A DNA stretch of 37,128 nt, taken from positions 1-37,128 of the forward strand of contig JADHVQ010000014.1 in the NCBI GenBank assembly GCA_016783905.1, given 5' to 3'. The translations under genes and the position numbers were made by a program. Shown here piece by piece: positions 18,080 to 26,491 of the stretch; the first letter of the stretch is position 1; every line of letters starts with the position of its first letter. This DNA is from Bacteroidales bacterium. GTDB taxonomy: Bacteria > Bacteroidota > Bacteroidia > Bacteroidales > FEN-979. The notes beneath the pieces are model-generated. The model saw only the letters and a program-made list of their open reading frames with translations. It searched no databases and had not been told where the DNA came from.

Positions 18080-18532
18080 TTATTTTTGCTCTCTCGAGTT
18101 TCCGTAAAAGGTAAGTGAATAATGGGTAGTATCAACATTAAAAAGGTCTTGAACATGAGCCTTGATCTCCTCGATGCGGGGATCGTAGAACTCGAGCACC
18201 TCTCCGGTTTCATTGAAAATGAAGTGATCATGCTGAATCATCATGTTGGTCTTCTCAAACTGGGCATAGTTCGTACCAAACTGATGCTTGGTAACCAATC
18301 CGCAATCGAGCAGCAATTCAATTGTGTTATACAGAGTAGCCCGGCTGACCCTGTATTTGTGATTTTTCATCCGGATGTACAGGGTCTCTATGTCAAAATG
18401 ACCATCTGTCGCAAAGATCTCTTTCAAAATGGTGAAGCGCTCCGGGGTTTTCCGGTGACCATGACGTTCGAGGTAGTCTGTAAAAAGTTTTCGAATATTG
18501 TCGAATGAATCTTCAGCTATTTTCTTCATCAT
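18080..18532 (-). CDS. Fur-family transcriptional regulator lacking structural-zinc cysteines
   Basis: Fur-family repressors sense metals or peroxide and bind DNA as dimers. The start at 18532 (MMKKIAED; 150 residues) is preferred because the longer reading from 18559 overlaps the -7 box of a strong promoter. The winged-helix part has GHRKTPERFTILKEI and YRVSRATLYNTIELLLDCGLV, typical of the family. The dimerisation part keeps histidines (QHDHF, TTHYS) but the usual CxxC is replaced by IFNETGE, and the C-terminal cysteine pair is absent (YGNSREQK). It lies between relA/spoT and purA, an order seen in other Bacteroidota. Target genes and ligand cannot be inferred from the sequence. Confidence 0.9.
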   Translation of the reverse strand: MMKKIAEDSFDNIRKLFTDYLERHGHRKTPERFTILKEIFATDGHFDIETLYIRMKNHKYRVSRATLYNTIELLLDCGLVTKHQFGTNYAQFEKTNMMIQHDHFIFNETGEVLEFYDPRIEEIKAHVQDLFNVDTTHYSLTFYGNSREQK

Positions 18533-18556
18533 CCATGAAATTTTCCGATAAAAATA

Positions 18557-18587
18557 CAAAAATAAGTTTATTTAGACATGATTCAAA
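18557..18587 (-). promoter_or_regulatory. Promoter of fur-purA
   Basis: On the minus strand TTTG (18587-18584), a 19-bp spacer and TATTTTTG (18564-18557) fit the Bacteroidetes consensus with no mismatch. It places the transcription start near 18551, which rules out a Fur start at 18559. Confidence 0.78.
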
Positions 18588-18594
18588 TAATTTT

Positions 18595-20820
18595 TTAATC
18601 CACCCGGGTAACATTTCTGATTCCCTCTATCTCCCTGAGATTCATCAATAACCTGTTCAGGGTGTTTAGATTCTGAACAAATAATCGGACCTCACTCTCG
18701 GTGTACCCATGGTCTGTTTTCAGGGAAAATGATTTGATATTGAGGTTCAGTTCTGAGGAGATCACCCTGGAGATATCATGCATCAAACCCATTCTGTCAA
18801 TCCCTGCGATTTTAATCCCTGTAACAAAGGAGATAGACTCTCTGTTTGTCCAATGCACTTTGACCATCTTGTTCCCGAAGCTCGACATCAGTTCAATGGC
18901 TCTATAACAGTGAGTCCGGTGAATCTGGATGGGAAGCTGTTCTGATGCAATCAGACCAATCACCTCATCTCCGGGAATGGGGTTGCAGCAGAGAGCCACT
19001 TCAAATCCCCGTTGATCATGGTCCCCTTCCTGGCTCCCGGTATAAGCGGAAGTTAGTGTTGCTGGTTCCTTTTCCTGAGCCGACAATACCACCTCTTTTG
19101 GTTTGGTTTTGGTAACCGGCTTGGTCAGGAAGGTTAGCCAGCCGCTTCTCATGTTGGCCGTAGCATATGCCTTGATATCTTTTATCCCGATCTTATCCTG
19201 TGCTGCGGCATAGTAAAGATCTATGAGGGAAGTAAAATTACTGGCTACCTGAAAATGCTTGATATTCTCAGCAGAGGCTTCAATACTGCTCTTCTCAAAC
19301 CATCCCTTCAGCTTCTCCTCTCCAATCCCATGAAACTTCCTTTTATGCTCCTTGACACTCTGTTTGATGTTGCTTTTCGCCCGGGTGGTAACCACGTAGT
19401 CAAGCCACTCGTCACGGGGTGATTGCCTCGCCGAGGTAATGATCTCTATCTGTTGCCCGTTTTGCAGCTGTGCATTGATCGGCGCCAGTTTTTTATCTAC
19501 CTTAGCACCTATACAGGTGTTGCCGATCTCGGAATGGATCGCATAGGCAAAATCCAGTACAGAGCTTTTGGCAGGAAGGGTGCGCAGCTCTCCCTGCGGC
19601 GTAAAAACGGAGATTTCATCAAGAAAAAAGAACCCTTTGATATCATCGATGAAGGCCAGTGCATCATCATCCGATGAATCCAGCATCTCCTTGATACGAT
19701 CAAGCCAGTGGTCCAACTGGCTGCTGACCTTGATCGAGTCCTTGTATTTCCAGTGCGCTGCATACCCCTTCTCCGCAATTTCATCCATCCGCTTCGACCG
19801 GATCTGGATCTCCACCCATTGTCCGGTATGGCTCATCACCGTTGTATGCAGGGCCTCGTATCCATTCGCTTTGGGTATCGAAATCCAGTCACGCATCCGT
19901 TTCATGTTTGGCCGGTAGATGCCGGTTACGATGGAATAAGCTGCCCAGCAATCTGCTTTTTCCGACTCAATGGGGGAATCAAGGATGAGCCGGATCGCGA
20001 ACACATCATATACCTCCTCAAAGGGAACCTCCTTGATTTTCATCTTCTCCCAGATGGAGGAGATGGATTTCTCACGGCCCGAGATACTGAACCGGAAGCC
20101 CTGATCGTTCAAGACCTGCCGGATCGGGTTGATGAACTTATTGATGAAACGGATCCGCTCCCGTTCCGACTCCTTCAGCTTATTCTTAATCGATTCGAAG
20201 ATTTCGGGGTCGGTGTACTTCATGGCCAGATCTTCCATTTCAGTTTTGATGGCATGAAGTCCGAGCCGGTGTGCCAGGGGAGCATACAGGTAGATCGTCT
20301 CGGAAGCCACCTTCAGCTGCTTTTCATCCGGCAACGCATCCAGGGTACGCAGGTTATGGAGCCGGTCGGCCAGCTTGATGAGGATTACCCGTACATCATC
20401 TGAGAGGGTCAATAAAATCTTGCGGAAATTCTCTGCCTGGATGGATGCTGTCTTCTGGTCAAAAATTCCTTTTATCTTCGTCAGGCCGTCAATGATGGAG
20501 GCCACTTTATCGCCAAAGAGACCACGGATATCTTCCAACGTAAATTCGGTGTCCTCCACCACATCGTGCAGCAGTGCACAAACGATAGAGGTCATCCCGA
20601 GACCGATCTCCCGTGCACATATGATACCCACTTCGAGCGGATGGTAGATATAGGGCTCTCCACTCTGACGACGCATATCCTTATGGGCTTCCAACGCCAT
20701 ATTGAAAGCTTTTCTGACCATCTTTCGGTCGGCCTCCTTATTAGGGAGCCAGACTTTCATCAGGTAACGGTAACGCCGCAGGATCTCCTTGTTTTCAGCT
20801 TCCGGATCAAATTGGTACAT
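18595..20820 (-). CDS. RelA/SpoT-type (p)ppGpp synthetase/hydrolase
   Basis: This long RSH enzyme makes and degrades the alarmone (p)ppGpp in the stringent response. The 741 residues hold all usual domains. The HD hydrolase has YIYHPLEV with His60 and LLHDVVED with His85-Asp86, so hydrolase activity is likely. The synthetase domain has RDWISIPKANGYEALHTTVM. A TGS domain (VFTPQGELRTLPAKSSVLDF) and a C-terminal ACT domain (IKIAGIDRMGLMHDISRVIS) follow. The intact HD motif suggests a bifunctional Rel rather than a synthesis-only RelA. It is upstream of fur-purA on the same strand and divergent from the T9SS-type gene. Confidence 0.95.
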   Translation of the reverse strand: MYQFDPEAENKEILRRYRYLMKVWLPNKEADRKMVRKAFNMALEAHKDMRRQSGEPYIYHPLEVGIICAREIGLGMTSIVCALLHDVVEDTEFTLEDIRGLFGDKVASIIDGLTKIKGIFDQKTASIQAENFRKILLTLSDDVRVILIKLADRLHNLRTLDALPDEKQLKVASETIYLYAPLAHRLGLHAIKTEMEDLAMKYTDPEIFESIKNKLKESERERIRFINKFINPIRQVLNDQGFRFSISGREKSISSIWEKMKIKEVPFEEVYDVFAIRLILDSPIESEKADCWAAYSIVTGIYRPNMKRMRDWISIPKANGYEALHTTVMSHTGQWVEIQIRSKRMDEIAEKGYAAHWKYKDSIKVSSQLDHWLDRIKEMLDSSDDDALAFIDDIKGFFFLDEISVFTPQGELRTLPAKSSVLDFAYAIHSEIGNTCIGAKVDKKLAPINAQLQNGQQIEIITSARQSPRDEWLDYVVTTRAKSNIKQSVKEHKRKFHGIGEEKLKGWFEKSSIEASAENIKHFQVASNFTSLIDLYYAAAQDKIGIKDIKAYATANMRSGWLTFLTKPVTKTKPKEVVLSAQEKEPATLTSAYTGSQEGDHDQRGFEVALCCNPIPGDEVIGLIASEQLPIQIHRTHCYRAIELMSSFGNKMVKVHWTNRESISFVTGIKIAGIDRMGLMHDISRVISSELNLNIKSFSLKTDHGYTESEVRLFVQNLNTLNRLLMNLREIEGIRNVTRVD

Positions 20821-20848
20821 ACAGAGGATTCTGATTCTGTCAGGATTA

Positions 20849-20879
20849 CAAAAATAGGTAAATTTAGAATGAATTGAAA
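20849..20879 (-). promoter_or_regulatory. Probable promoter of relA/spoT
   Basis: TATTTTTG (20856-20849, minus strand) is a perfect -7 box; TTTC at 20879-20876 lies 19 bp upstream as a one-mismatch -33 element. It gives a leader of roughly 25 bases. Confidence 0.55.
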
Positions 20880-20948
20880 CAAGAGCCGGGGGAAAACGCC
20901 CGGAAAATGATTACTTTTGAAGGGCTATTCATGACGGCTAATAACCCC

Positions 20949-23558
20949 ATGCTGAATACACCTCACTACCGTCTGCTAATTCTATTGTTATCGCTCATCG
21001 CGTATCCCCTATCCCTGATCGCTACCCATCAGCGTGCTGCCGAGATCACTTACCGGCATCTGGCCGGACTTACCTACGAAATCACCCTCATCTCCTATAC
21101 CTATACACCCAGTCCGGCAAACGCCTACCGCGACTATCTGACCATTCACTGGGGCGACGGAACCACCAGCGAGATTCCCCGCGTAGAGATCCAATACCTG
21201 CCCAATGAGATCTCTTTTAACCGGTACGTGGGAGAGCATACCTTCGCCGGACCCGCCACCTATACCATCTCCTGTGAAGATCCCAATCGGAACGGAGGTA
21301 TCCTCAACATTCCCAATTCGATCAATGTACCTCTCTTCATTTATTCCGAACTGGTGATCAGTCCCTTCATTGGAGGATATAACAACTCTCCGGTGCTGCT
21401 TCTCCCTCCCATTGACAATGCCTGCGTCAATCAACCTTTTCTTCATAATCCGGGAGCATACGATGTGGATGGCGACAGTATCTCATACCGACTGGTTACG
21501 TGTCTGGGTGCAATGGGACTCCCGATCCTTGGATATACTCTCCCTCCGGCTACCGACTCCTTGGTCCTGAATCCCGTAACTGGAGACCTTTTCTGGGTCA
21601 CCCCTCCCCAGCAGGGAGAGTACAACATTGCTATCCTGATCGAAGAGTGGCGCAACGGTACTAAGATTGGGAGCGTTTTGCGGGACATGCAGATCATCGT
21701 GATCGCCTGTAACAACCGGCCGCCGGTAATTGAACCCTTGCAGGACACCTGTGTAGAGGCAGGGCAAAAACTCACATTCCCTGTTACAGCCTACGATCCT
21801 GATTCCAACATGGTGACCCTTACAGCCACCGGAGGGCCCTTTCTATTGCCCGACCATAAAGCCACCATGGTTCCCAATCCCGCCACCGATTCTGCTCATG
21901 TGACGGCCATATTTAACTGGCAAACCATTTGTGACCATGTAAAACTCAATCCCTACCAGGTCTTCTTCAAAGCTCAGGACAACAGCAAACCGGTAAGCCT
22001 CACCGATATCAGGTCCATGAAGATCCTTGTGGTGGGGCCAGCGCCGGAAAACCTGACCGCCACACCACTCGGGACAACAGTGACCCTCAACTGGGACAGC
22101 TACTCCTGCCCGAATGCATCGGGATATTATATTTACCGCAAAGCTGATTCATCCGGATTTATACCCGGATATTGCGAAACAGGTGTCCCCCCCTACCTTG
22201 GATACAGCCGGATAGCCAACCTGACAACCCTGGATCAAACCAGTTACCTCGATAATAATAACGGTCAGGGACTCTTCCAGGGAGTGAAATACTGCTACCT
22301 GGTAACTGCTTACTACCCCGATCAGGCTGAAGGATATGCCTCCAACGAAGCATGTGCCACCCTGAAGAAAGATGTTCCGGTAATCACCAACGTAAGCATC
22401 CGGATCACTGATCCTGACAGCGGATCACTTTACCTGGCCTGGTCAAAACCTACTGAACTGGATACAGTCCAGGCGCCCGGCCCATACTCCTATGTGATTA
22501 CCCGCGCCAGGTCCGATCAACCCAACCAATTTGTTCCGATCCATACCTATAACGATCTGAACGATACCCTCTTTATCGATACCACCCTCAACACGGAGGA
22601 GTACTCCTTCATCTACCGGATTGATCTTTACAACGAGACTCCCGGCATGCAGTTCCTGATTGGTTCTTCACAACAGGCAGAGTCTATGTTCCTGGAGATA
22701 ACTCCTACCGACAAGAAACTGATTCTGGCCTGGAACGTTGATGTCCCATGGACCAATCTCAATTATTCGATCTTCCGGTACAATACCCTGCAAGCCCTCT
22801 TCGACTCAATTGGCTTTTCCACCGAAGCCCTCTATACTGACATGGGGCTTGTCAATGGAACAGTATACTGTTATTATATCCGAAGCCATGGAATCTATTC
22901 AGGAGGCGGATTTGTCGATCCCATCATCAACCTCTCGCAAATTACCTGTGGAATTCCGGTAGATGACCTCCCTCCTTGTGCACCTGTTCTTTCGGTTCAT
23001 ACTGATTGTGATAACGCTACTAACATCCTCTCCTGGGTCAATCCCAATGATACCTGTACTTTCGATATTGTGAAGTATTACATCTGGTATTCGCCCGACA
23101 GAAACCAGCAACTGATGGTCATCGACTCCCTTTTTACCATCAACGATACCATCTATGAACATAAACCGGAACAGTCAATCGTGGGTTGTTATGGTGTAAC
23201 AGCCATCGATTCGGTTGGAAATCAAAGCGAACTGAGTAACATCATCTGTGTCGACTACACCGATTGCCCGATTTACCGGCTCCCCAGGGCCTTCACCCCT
23301 AACAACGATATGCGGAACGACCTCTTTGAACCGTTTCCTTACACATCCGTAGAGAGCATCAACCTGAACATCTTCGACCGGTGGGGGAAGGAGGTGTTCC
23401 ACACCCATGAACCTGACATTGATTGGGATGGAAAAGATCAGTCGACCAACCAGCCCTGCAGCGATGGGGTCTACTTTTATGTCTGCGATGTCTTTGAGAT
23501 CACCCTCTCCGGCACTGCCAAACGCACCCTTCGGGGATCGGTAACGATCTTGCGGTAG
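20949..23558 (+). CDS. Large secreted protein with gliding-motility-type (CHU_C, T9SS type B) C-terminal domain
   Basis: The reading from Met at 20949 gives 869 residues with a signal peptide (YRLLILLLSLIAYPLSLIA). In-frame starts at 20931, 20907 and TTG 20874 would lengthen the N-terminus before it. The N-terminal part has a PKD-like segment, TIHWGDGTTSE. The middle contains cysteine-bearing beta-rich domains with fibronectin III-like features (PENLTATPLGTTVTLNWDS). The last 90 or so residues are a gliding-motility-associated C-terminal domain: PRAFTPNNDMRNDLFEP, NLNIFDRWGKEVFH, SDGVYFYVCD and a final TLRGSVTILR. That domain is a known type IX secretion signal, so the protein is likely exported to the cell surface or outside. 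The secretion machinery itself is not in the window. Its role may be adhesion. Confidence 0.88.
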   Translation: MLNTPHYRLLILLLSLIAYPLSLIATHQRAAEITYRHLAGLTYEITLISYTYTPSPANAYRDYLTIHWGDGTTSEIPRVEIQYLPNEISFNRYVGEHTFAGPATYTISCEDPNRNGGILNIPNSINVPLFIYSELVISPFIGGYNNSPVLLLPPIDNACVNQPFLHNPGAYDVDGDSISYRLVTCLGAMGLPILGYTLPPATDSLVLNPVTGDLFWVTPPQQGEYNIAILIEEWRNGTKIGSVLRDMQIIVIACNNRPPVIEPLQDTCVEAGQKLTFPVTAYDPDSNMVTLTATGGPFLLPDHKATMVPNPATDSAHVTAIFNWQTICDHVKLNPYQVFFKAQDNSKPVSLTDIRSMKILVVGPAPENLTATPLGTTVTLNWDSYSCPNASGYYIYRKADSSGFIPGYCETGVPPYLGYSRIANLTTLDQTSYLDNNNGQGLFQGVKYCYLVTAYYPDQAEGYASNEACATLKKDVPVITNVSIRITDPDSGSLYLAWSKPTELDTVQAPGPYSYVITRARSDQPNQFVPIHTYNDLNDTLFIDTTLNTEEYSFIYRIDLYNETPGMQFLIGSSQQAESMFLEITPTDKKLILAWNVDVPWTNLNYSIFRYNTLQALFDSIGFSTEALYTDMGLVNGTVYCYYIRSHGIYSGGGFVDPIINLSQITCGIPVDDLPPCAPVLSVHTDCDNATNILSWVNPNDTCTFDIVKYYIWYSPDRNQQLMVIDSLFTINDTIYEHKPEQSIVGCYGVTAIDSVGNQSELSNIICVDYTDCPIYRLPRAFTPNNDMRNDLFEPFPYTSVESINLNIFDRWGKEVFHTHEPDIDWDGKDQSTNQPCSDGVYFYVCDVFEITLSGTAKRTLRGSVTILR

Positions 23559-23600
23559 AGACGCGATTAATCGTACAGACGCGATTAATCGCGTCTGTAC
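23555..23600. repeat. Palindromic repeat with preceding half copy
   Basis: A perfect 28-bp palindrome (23573-23600) has arms GTACAGACGCGATT and AATCGCGTCTGTAC. A half copy, GTAGAGACGCGATTAATCG, precedes it (23555-23573). The TAG stop of the upstream gene (23556-23558) is the second to fourth base of the half copy, and the lepA -7 box begins 6 bp after the palindrome. Similar short palindromes are common dispersed repeats in this phylum. Confidence 0.85.
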
Positions 23601-23606
23601 AATCAC

Positions 23607-23614
23607 TATCTTTG
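23607..23614 (+). promoter_or_regulatory. -7 promoter box of lepA
   Basis: TATCTTTG is a perfect -7 box ending four bases before the GTG start of lepA. There is no good TTTG at the -33 position, which is occupied by the palindrome. It implies a leaderless or nearly leaderless lepA transcript. Confidence 0.5.
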
Positions 23615-23618
23615 CCCT

Positions 23619-25409
23619 GTGAAAAACATCCGCAATTTTTGCATCATTGCCCACATCAATCACGGGAAAAGTACCCTGGCCGACCGGCTGTTGGAGACCA
23701 CTAAAACCATCACGGAACGGGAGTACCAGGAGCAGGTGCTGGATGACATGGAGCTGGAGAGGGAGCGTGGGATCACCATCAAGAGCCATGCCATCCAGAT
23801 GAAGTATACACTGGAAGGAGAAGAGTACACCCTCAACCTCATCGACACCCCTGGTCATGTGGATTTCTCCTATGAAGTCTCCCGGGCTATTGCAGCCTGT
23901 GAGGGAGCTCTGCTGGTAGTGGATGCCACCCAGGGCATCCAGGCGCAAACCATCTCCAACCTTTACATGGCCGTAGATTATGACCTTCACATCATCCCGG
24001 TACTCAATAAGATCGACATGGAAAATGCAATGATTGAGGAGGTGAAAGACCAGATCATCGAGACGCTTGGATGCAACCGGGAAGAGATCATTGAAGCCAG
24101 TGCGAAGTTTGGTTACGGGATCGATGAGATCCTGGCGGATATCGTGCACAGAATACCCCCTCCCAAAGGCGACCCGGAAGCTCCTCTACAGGCACTGATC
24201 TTCGACTCAGTGTTTAACTCCTATCGCGGGATTATCGCCTATTTCAGGATTTTTAACGGTGCACTCCGGAAAGGAGATAAAGTGAAGTTTGTCAACGCCG
24301 GTCAGCAATACGAAGCCGATGAGGTGGGGATTCTCCGCCTCCGGCCCGAACCCAGGGAGGTGTTGATGACAGGAGATGTAGGATACATCATCTCCGGAAT
24401 AAAAACCAGCAAAGAGGTGCAGGTGGGTGATACCATCACCCATGTGGCGCGGCCATGCAGCCAGGCGGTCGATGGATTCGAGATGGTTAAGCCGATGGTA
24501 TTTGCCGGGATCTATCCGGTGGATGCCGACGACTACGAAGAGCTACGGGACTCCCTGGAGAAACTGCGGCTCAACGATGCTTCCCTCTCGTTTGAACCCG
24601 AATCATCAGCAGCCCTGGGCTTTGGTTTCAGGTGCGGTTTCCTGGGGCTACTCCACATGGAGATCGTGCAGGAACGGCTCGACAGGGAGTTCGATATGGA
24701 TGTGATCACTACGGTGCCCAATGTCTCCTACAAGGTCTTTACCACCAAAGGAGATGTCATCGAGGTGCACAATCCGTCCGGGCTACCTGAATCCACTATC
24801 ATTGATCACATCGAAGAGCCTTATATCACGGCCAATATCTTATCCCGGTCGGAGTATGTGGGTGCCATCATGCGGCTTTGCATCGGCAAGCGGGGAACCT
24901 TGAAAAACCAGGTCTACCTGACCACCGACCGCACCGAGCTTACCGTCGAACTTCCCCTTGGTGAGATCGTCTTTGATTTTTACGACAAACTGAAAAGTAT
25001 CTCCAAAGGATATGCCTCATTCGATTACTACCAGTCGGGATTCTATAAGGCTGAACTCATCAAACTCGATATCCTTCTCAATAGTGAACCGGTGGATGCT
25101 CTCTCCACGTTGCTTCACCGGGATCACGCGTATGATTTTGGGCGTAAGTTCTGCCTTAAGCTGAAAGAGTACATCCCCCGTCAACAGTTCGACGTGGCCA
25201 TCCAGGCTGCCATTGGCGCCAAGATCATCGCCCGTGAAACAGTAAAAGCCGTACGGAAAGATGTGACTGCCAAATGCTACGGAGGCGATATCACCAGGAA
25301 GCGTAAACTCCTCGAAAAACAGAAAAAAGGCAAGAAACGGATGCGCCAGATAGGCAATGTTGAGGTGCCCCAGAAAGCGTTTCTCGCAGTGCTGAAGCTG
25401 GACAGCTAG
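23619..25409 (+). CDS. lepA: Translation elongation factor 4 (LepA)
   Basis: LepA/EF4 is a ribosome-binding GTPase linked to translation under stress and to ribosome biogenesis. The GTG at 23619 gives 596 residues beginning with the canonical [11 protein letters not shown]. The GTPase domain has [15 protein letters not shown] (G3) and NKID (G4). The P-loop reads AHINHGKST, with Asn14 where the family almost always has Asp. EF-G-like domains follow, and the LepA-specific C-terminal domain is complete ([15 protein letters not shown], then [20 protein letters not shown]). The length is normal. It starts just after a palindrome and a promoter box. Confidence 0.97.
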   Translation: MKNIRNFCIIAHINHGKSTLADRLLETTKTITEREYQEQVLDDMELERERGITIKSHAIQMKYTLEGEEYTLNLIDTPGHVDFSYEVSRAIAACEGALLVVDATQGIQAQTISNLYMAVDYDLHIIPVLNKIDMENAMIEEVKDQIIETLGCNREEIIEASAKFGYGIDEILADIVHRIPPPKGDPEAPLQALIFDSVFNSYRGIIAYFRIFNGALRKGDKVKFVNAGQQYEADEVGILRLRPEPREVLMTGDVGYIISGIKTSKEVQVGDTITHVARPCSQAVDGFEMVKPMVFAGIYPVDADDYEELRDSLEKLRLNDASLSFEPESSAALGFGFRCGFLGLLHMEIVQERLDREFDMDVITTVPNVSYKVFTTKGDVIEVHNPSGLPESTIIDHIEEPYITANILSRSEYVGAIMRLCIGKRGTLKNQVYLTTDRTELTVELPLGEIVFDFYDKLKSISKGYASFDYYQSGFYKAELIKLDILLNSEPVDALSTLLHRDHAYDFGRKFCLKLKEYIPRQQFDVAIQAAIGAKIIARETVKAVRKDVTAKCYGGDITRKRKLLEKQKKGKKRMRQIGNVEVPQKAFLAVLKLDS

Positions 25410-25481
25410 ATGATGTGCAATTTCTGTGTAACTTTCGCCTTGAAATCTCGTCTTATTACATCAAATCAAAATCACACCCAC

Positions 25482-26441
25482 ATGAAAAAAGCACATCCAA
25501 TTCTGACGATAGCTCTGGCTATCGCCATGATCTTCATTTTACCTGGAAAATCTAAGGGACAGGAGGATGAACATCATACGCATAAGCATAAACACAACAA
25601 GTCTGAAATCAATGTTAGCGGAGTCAAGATCCAAAATATAGGGGATGACTCCGTTGTCATTTATATCAACAAAAAGGAGCATAAATACAATTACGGTTGC
25701 ACCAACTGGAGCACCCTCCCGTTTTACTGTAAGAAAGGGAAGTTCAACGGCCACTGGGCTGGAATTGACTTCGGCTGGAACGGCTATGTGAATAAAGACC
25801 TGAACATGGATTTTGGTCCTGGCAATCAGTACCTGGACATGAATACCGCCCGCTCCCTGATGATCAACCTCAATCCGTTTGAGCTGAATGTGAACATCGC
25901 CAAAAACAAATTCGGATTTACCTGCGGATTGGGCTTTTCGCTGCACAACTACTATTTCAGCGGCTCCTATACCTGGATCGGCGATTCCACCACTCTGAAG
26001 GCATACAACACCATTGACGACAAAGGAAAGAACGTGGGAATGAAGGTAAACAAGCTCTTTGTCTCTTACATCACCCTGCCTTTGTTGTTTGAAATCCAGA
26101 CCAATCCGGGTCACCACATCAACAGTTTCCACTTCACCTTTGGGGTGATCGGTGGATTGCGTTTACAGACCTACCAGAAACAACGCCTCTACCAGTGGCA
26201 GGATACCTATTTTTTGACTGATGACAAAGGAAATAAGGTTGCCTCTTTCTATGCCGATAAAGGCTTGATCCGGAATCATGACCCTTATCACTTAAATCCA
26301 TTCAAACTGGATGCAACCGTCAGAGTGGGCTGGTCATACCTGAACCTTTACGCTACCTACTCCCTGACCCCAATGTACCAGAAAAACAAAGGCCCGGAAT
26401 TATATCCGTGGTCCATTGGAATCACCCTGCTCGGCTGGTGA
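25482..26441 (+). CDS. Outer-membrane beta-barrel protein with His-rich N-terminus
   Basis: The ATG at 25482 gives a 319-residue protein with a signal peptide (KKAHPILTIALAIAMIFIL, cleavage near residue 26). The mature N-terminus contains a cluster of histidines, HHTHKHKH (residues 31-38). The rest has glycine/aromatic alternation, for example GHWAGIDFGWNGYV, FTCGLGFSLHNYYF and FHFTFGVIGGLRLQTY. It ends in a strand-like WSIGITLLGW, as expected for a PorT-like or OMP_b-brl barrel. An upstream in-frame start at 25410 has no signal-like sequence. It follows lepA by 72 bp, may have its own weak promoter, and is convergent with the helicase. No specific function can be assigned. Confidence 0.8.
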   Translation: MKKAHPILTIALAIAMIFILPGKSKGQEDEHHTHKHKHNKSEINVSGVKIQNIGDDSVVIYINKKEHKYNYGCTNWSTLPFYCKKGKFNGHWAGIDFGWNGYVNKDLNMDFGPGNQYLDMNTARSLMINLNPFELNVNIAKNKFGFTCGLGFSLHNYYFSGSYTWIGDSTTLKAYNTIDDKGKNVGMKVNKLFVSYITLPLLFEIQTNPGHHINSFHFTFGVIGGLRLQTYQKQRLYQWQDTYFLTDDKGNKVASFYADKGLIRNHDPYHLNPFKLDATVRVGWSYLNLYATYSLTPMYQKNKGPELYPWSIGITLLGW

Positions 26442-26491
26442 CCCCACTCTTTCTCCCTCCCCTCGAAGGGGAGGGTCGGGGAGGGGTCACC
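26437..26491. repeat. Nested palindrome spanning both convergent stop codons
   Basis: An outer 9-bp inverted repeat, GGTGACCCC (26437-26445) and GGGGTCACC (26483-26491), supplies the TGA stops of the beta-barrel gene (26439-26441) and of the helicase (26489-26487). Inside it, CCCTCCCCT and AGGGGAGGG form a perfect 9-bp stem with a CGA loop, near 26456-26476. Confidence 0.85.
26456..26476. terminator. Possible bidirectional terminator hairpin between convergent genes
   Basis: The inner stem of the palindrome (9 bp, 3-base loop, almost all G-C) lies exactly between the two stop codons. No U-run follows immediately; an AAAAAA at 26493-26498 would give a U-run only for minus-strand transcripts before they reach the hairpin. 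It is therefore a plausible but unproven terminator. Confidence 0.4.

Noticed and set aside
18533-18559. Longer Fur start (MYFYRKISW)
   Set aside because: It would place the start codon inside the -7 box of a perfect promoter (18557-18564); the MMKK start fits family length.
23175-24149. 324-residue minus-strand frame spanning the end of the T9SS-type gene and the start of lepA
   Set aside because: It runs antisense through the palindrome and two well-supported genes; the length reflects codon bias opposite lepA.
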